A DNA stretch of 7,314 bases from Nocardia sp. (GTDB lineage Bacteria > Actinomycetota > Actinomycetes > Mycobacteriales > Mycobacteriaceae), in contig JABFXT010000607.1 of the NCBI GenBank assembly GCA_013361595.1, positions 1 through 7,314 on the forward strand, read 5' to 3'. Below, piece by piece: positions 5,981-7,314 of the stretch. Below the pieces are notes generated by a model. The model ran no database searches. It had not been told where the DNA came from and saw only the letters and a list, made by a program, of their open reading frames with translations. Made by a program: the position numbers and the translations under genes. How positions within the stretch are numbered: the first letter of the stretch is position 1; each line of letters begins with the position of its first letter.

Positions 5981-6022
5981 CTCGAGGAGGCGTGGTAGCG
6001 AATACGGTAGTGCGAGAAGTGG

Positions 6023-6053
6023 TTTCGGTTTCGCGTGGAACCGGAGGGTTTTT
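6023..6053 (+). terminator. Hairpin followed by T5 in the DUF1206 leader
   Basis: TTTCGGTTTC (6023-6032) can pair with GGAACCGGAG (6037-6046) around the loop GCGT, making 10 pairs of which three are G-U. GG and five T (6049-6053) follow. This resembles an intrinsic terminator on the plus strand, 53 nt before the DUF1206 start. It could be a second, back-up terminator of the thiolase operon, the end of a short transcript, or an attenuator. Confidence 0.35.
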
Positions 6054-6063
6054 CGCGCGGGTT
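6037..6063 (+). promoter_or_regulatory. Possible ECF-sigma promoter of DUF1206
   Basis: GGAACC (6037-6042) and GGTT (6060-6063) are 17 nt apart, close to the GGAAY...GTT arrangement used by SigE/SigH/SigR-type factors of actinobacteria. Transcription would start near 6070, about 37 nt before the ATG. The -10 element is very short and GGAACC also takes part in a hairpin, so chance is a real possibility. Confidence 0.25.
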
Positions 6064-6106
6064 CCGTGCTGCCCGGTTGCGCGCCTCCGGTACGAAGAGA
6101 GGCCAG

Positions 6107-6922
6107 ATGATCGAGGTTTCTACATCCGGACCGAAATCCGCGGTGAACCGAGTTACCCGCAGCCGTGTTTTCGAGCGCTTCGCCCGGGCCGGTTTCGTGA
6201 TGGCGGGGGTCGTGCACCTGCTGATCGGCTATCTCGCAGTTCGGATTGCCTTCGGTGGTAGCGGCAGCACCGATCAGTCCGGCGCCATGGCCGAGCTGGC
6301 CACCAAACCCGGCGGTGTCCCCGCCCTGGTCTTCGCTGTCGCTGCCTTCGTCTTCATGGCGTTGTGGCGGCTCACCGAGGCGGCGCTGGGATCGCGGGAC
6401 GGCGGCGACGAGGATCGGTCGTCGGACCTGTTCCACCGCGGCAAAGCCCTCGCCGTAGCCCTGGTCTACTTCGGTTATGCCCTCACCGCGTTCAGTTTCG
6501 TACGCGGCAGCGGTAAATCCAGCGGTGGCCAGAACGCCGGACTGTCGGCGCGGCTGATGGAGAGCACCGGGGGCAAGGTCGCCCTCGTCGTTGCCGGCCT
6601 GGTGATCATCGCGGTCGGCGGATACCACATCTACAAGGGCGCGACCCGGAAGTTCCTCGAGAAACTGCATACCCACAACGGTCTCGTGCGCAAGCTGGGA
6701 ACGGTCGGATACCTCAGCAAGGGCTCGGCCATCGCCGGTGTCGGCGTCCTCGTGATCGTGGCGGTGAACCAGTCCGACCCGGGCAAGGCCAGCGGCCTCG
6801 ACGCCGCGCTGAAAACCCTGGGTGGCCAGCCGTTCGGTCCTGTTCTGCTGGTGGCGGCCGGGCTCGGGATAGCCGCCTACGGACTCTACGATCTGGCCTG
6901 CGCCCGCTACGCGAAGATGTGA
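6107..6922 (+). CDS. DUF1206 domain-containing six-helix membrane protein
   Basis: This 271-residue integral membrane protein has three tandem copies of a two-helix unit, the layout of DUF1206. The units span about 22-95, 109-180 and 194-267, with predicted helices near 28-49, 71-92, 112-132, 156-176, 198-221 and 243-265. Each unit begins with a basic/aromatic stretch followed by glycine-rich helix one (for example ARAGFVMAGVVHLLIGY and LGTVGYLSKGSAIAGVG). Each ends helix two with an aromatic-plus-charged run (WRLTEA, YHIYKGATRKF, YGLYDLACARY). There is no signal peptide beyond the first helix and no catalytic motif. The ATG at 6107 was chosen because AGAGAGG lies 4 nt before it; the frame is open further upstream but crosses the leader hairpin. 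The family is widespread in actinobacteria and has no established biochemical role. No functional tie to the catabolic genes is visible. Confidence 0.85.
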   Translation: MIEVSTSGPKSAVNRVTRSRVFERFARAGFVMAGVVHLLIGYLAVRIAFGGSGSTDQSGAMAELATKPGGVPALVFAVAAFVFMALWRLTEAALGSRDGGDEDRSSDLFHRGKALAVALVYFGYALTAFSFVRGSGKSSGGQNAGLSARLMESTGGKVALVVAGLVIIAVGGYHIYKGATRKFLEKLHTHNGLVRKLGTVGYLSKGSAIAGVGVLVIVAVNQSDPGKASGLDAALKTLGGQPFGPVLLVAAGLGIAAYGLYDLACARYAKM

Positions 6923-6939
6923 GCCGGCGGCGTCCGGCT
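6922..6939 (+). other. Small hairpin at the DUF1206 stop codon
   Basis: AGCCGG and CCGGCT (6-bp arms, 6-nt loop) begin on the last base of the stop codon. It may assist the larger stem-loop that follows; it is weak on its own. Confidence 0.25.
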
Positions 6940-6952
6940 GCCCGCGTCGGTC

Positions 6953-7003
6953 GATCCCACCCGTCGCGCACCCGCCTCCCGGCAGTGCGCGACGGTTGGG
7001 ATC
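6953..7003 (+). terminator. 19-bp stem-loop after DUF1206
   Basis: The arms at 6953-6971 and 6985-7003 match at 18 of 19 positions (GATCCCACCCGTCGCGCAC against its near complement) around a 13-nt loop. No T-run follows. Its place between DUF1206 and the next gene suggests a U-less terminator, insulating the exporter promoter from read-through. Confidence 0.55.
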
Positions 7004-7054
7004 CGGAGCCGACCGCCGCACGTGTGTCGCGGACTTCCGATCCCTCCGGATCCG

Positions 7055-7060
7055 TATCTT
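7055..7060 (+). promoter_or_regulatory. Candidate -10 box of the MFS gene, leaderless
   Basis: TATCTT fits the actinobacterial TANNNT -10 form and ends 7 nt before the GTG at 7068. Transcription would therefore begin at or next to the start codon. No clear -35 is visible 16-19 nt upstream. Confidence 0.4.
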
Positions 7061-7067
7061 CGGTGAG

Positions 7068-7314
7068 GTGAATCCCACCGAGCTGCCCCGCCTCGGATCG
7101 GCCACCGGTCGCTGGATCGTCCTGGCCACCGTGCTCGGCTCCTCGGTGGCTTCCCTGGACGCCACCGTCGTCAATATCGCGCTACCCCGCATCGGCGCCG
7201 CGCTGGACACCGATGTCGCCGGATTGCAGTGGACGCTCAACGGTTACACCCTCACGCTCGCCTCGTTCATCCTGCTCGGCGGGTCCTTCGGCGACAGGTT
7301 CGGCAGACGCAAGG
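7068..7314 (+). CDS. MFS transporter, DHA2 (EmrB/QacA) family, N-terminal part only
   Basis: Only the first 82 codons are in the window; the gene continues past the right edge. Helix 1 (about 16-39) contains LDATVVNIALP at 30-40, the signature of 14-helix DHA2 proton-driven drug exporters. LQWTLNGYTLTLASFILLGG at 53-72 covers helix 2. The loop 2-3 motif A appears as GGSFGDRFGRRK at 71-82, with Asp76 and the Arg residues in place. The family pumps drugs, dyes or lipids out through the inner membrane. GTG 7068 is the first usable start: no ATG, GTG or TTG lies in frame in the 48 nt before it. It lacks a spaced Shine-Dalgarno, which fits a leaderless mRNA. A hairpin separates it from DUF1206, so it is probably transcribed on its own. 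Confidence 0.88.
   Translation, partial: MNPTELPRLGSATGRWIVLATVLGSSVASLDATVVNIALPRIGAALDTDVAGLQWTLNGYTLTLASFILLGGSFGDRFGRRK

Noticed and set aside
4602..5981. 459-codon minus-strand frame opposite the thiolase
   Set aside because: The thiolase on the other strand has all catalytic residues, and this frame runs through the thiolase terminator and non-coding DNA with biased composition.
5899..6261. 120-codon plus-strand frame after the thiolase, including a GTG at 5992 behind GAGGAGG
   Set aside because: It crosses a stem-loop and palindromes, overlaps 155 nt of DUF1206 in another frame, has only 1 nt between the Shine-Dalgarno and the GTG, and resembles no family.
5978..7240. 420-codon open frame on the minus strand covering DUF1206
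   Set aside because: It mirrors the DUF1206 gene and extends through its leader and the exporter start. The translation is low-complexity, rich in Gly/Arg/Gln/Asp, with no domain pattern or membrane segments. Long antisense frames are expected in GC-rich coding DNA.
1..7314. tRNA, rRNA, CRISPR array, insertion sequence or prophage features
   Set aside because: No cloverleaf, no regularly spaced repeats, no transposase or integrase motifs and no terminal inverted repeats were seen; coding composition is uniform across the window.

Overview
The window is GC-rich and its genes are dense, with G/C-rich third codon positions, many GTG starts, and families typical of mycolic-acid actinobacteria: an Rv0130/HtdZ-like hydratase, DUF1206 and a DHA2 drug exporter. 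A Nocardia- or Rhodococcus-like member of the Mycobacteriales is the best guess. This is inferred from gene content and composition, not from a marker gene.

The left and central part (about 50-5921) is a divergent catabolic locus of two three-gene operons sharing one 234-bp promoter region (2802-3035). The minus-strand operon runs CitE/Mcl-like CoA-ester lyase (2801-1941), Mch/MaoC-type double-hotdog hydratase (1951-926, overlapping the lyase by 11 nt), SDR dehydrogenase (897-106). It ends in a perfect 36-bp palindromic terminator (54-89). The plus-strand operon runs acyl-CoA dehydrogenase (3036-4190), single-hotdog MaoC/HtdZ-like hydratase (4222-4674), thiolase (4689-5882), followed by a 12-bp stem-loop. 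The six enzymes provide all four β-oxidation steps (dehydrogenation, hydration, 3-hydroxyacyl oxidation, thiolysis). They also provide a hydratase-lyase pair like the one that turns mesaconyl- or itaconyl-type C5 CoA esters into two smaller products. The hydratases are hotdog enzymes and the likely dehydrogenase is an SDR, so the route may use (R)-3-hydroxyacyl-CoA rather than the crotonase/FadB (S) route. No CoA ligase, CoA transferase or regulator gene is visible. The shared intergenic region holds a 24-bp AT-rich imperfect palindrome over a perfect TTGACA -35 box, a good operator candidate.

From 5923 to 6106 is a non-coding stretch rich in signals: two palindromes in tandem, a strong but apparently unused Shine-Dalgarno sequence, a hairpin followed by five T, and a possible ECF-sigma promoter. 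It leads into a six-helix DUF1206 membrane protein (6107-6922). After another large stem-loop (6953-7003), a DHA2-type MFS exporter starts at 7068, possibly from a leaderless mRNA, and runs off the right edge. The DUF1206 and exporter genes look functionally separate from the catabolic locus.
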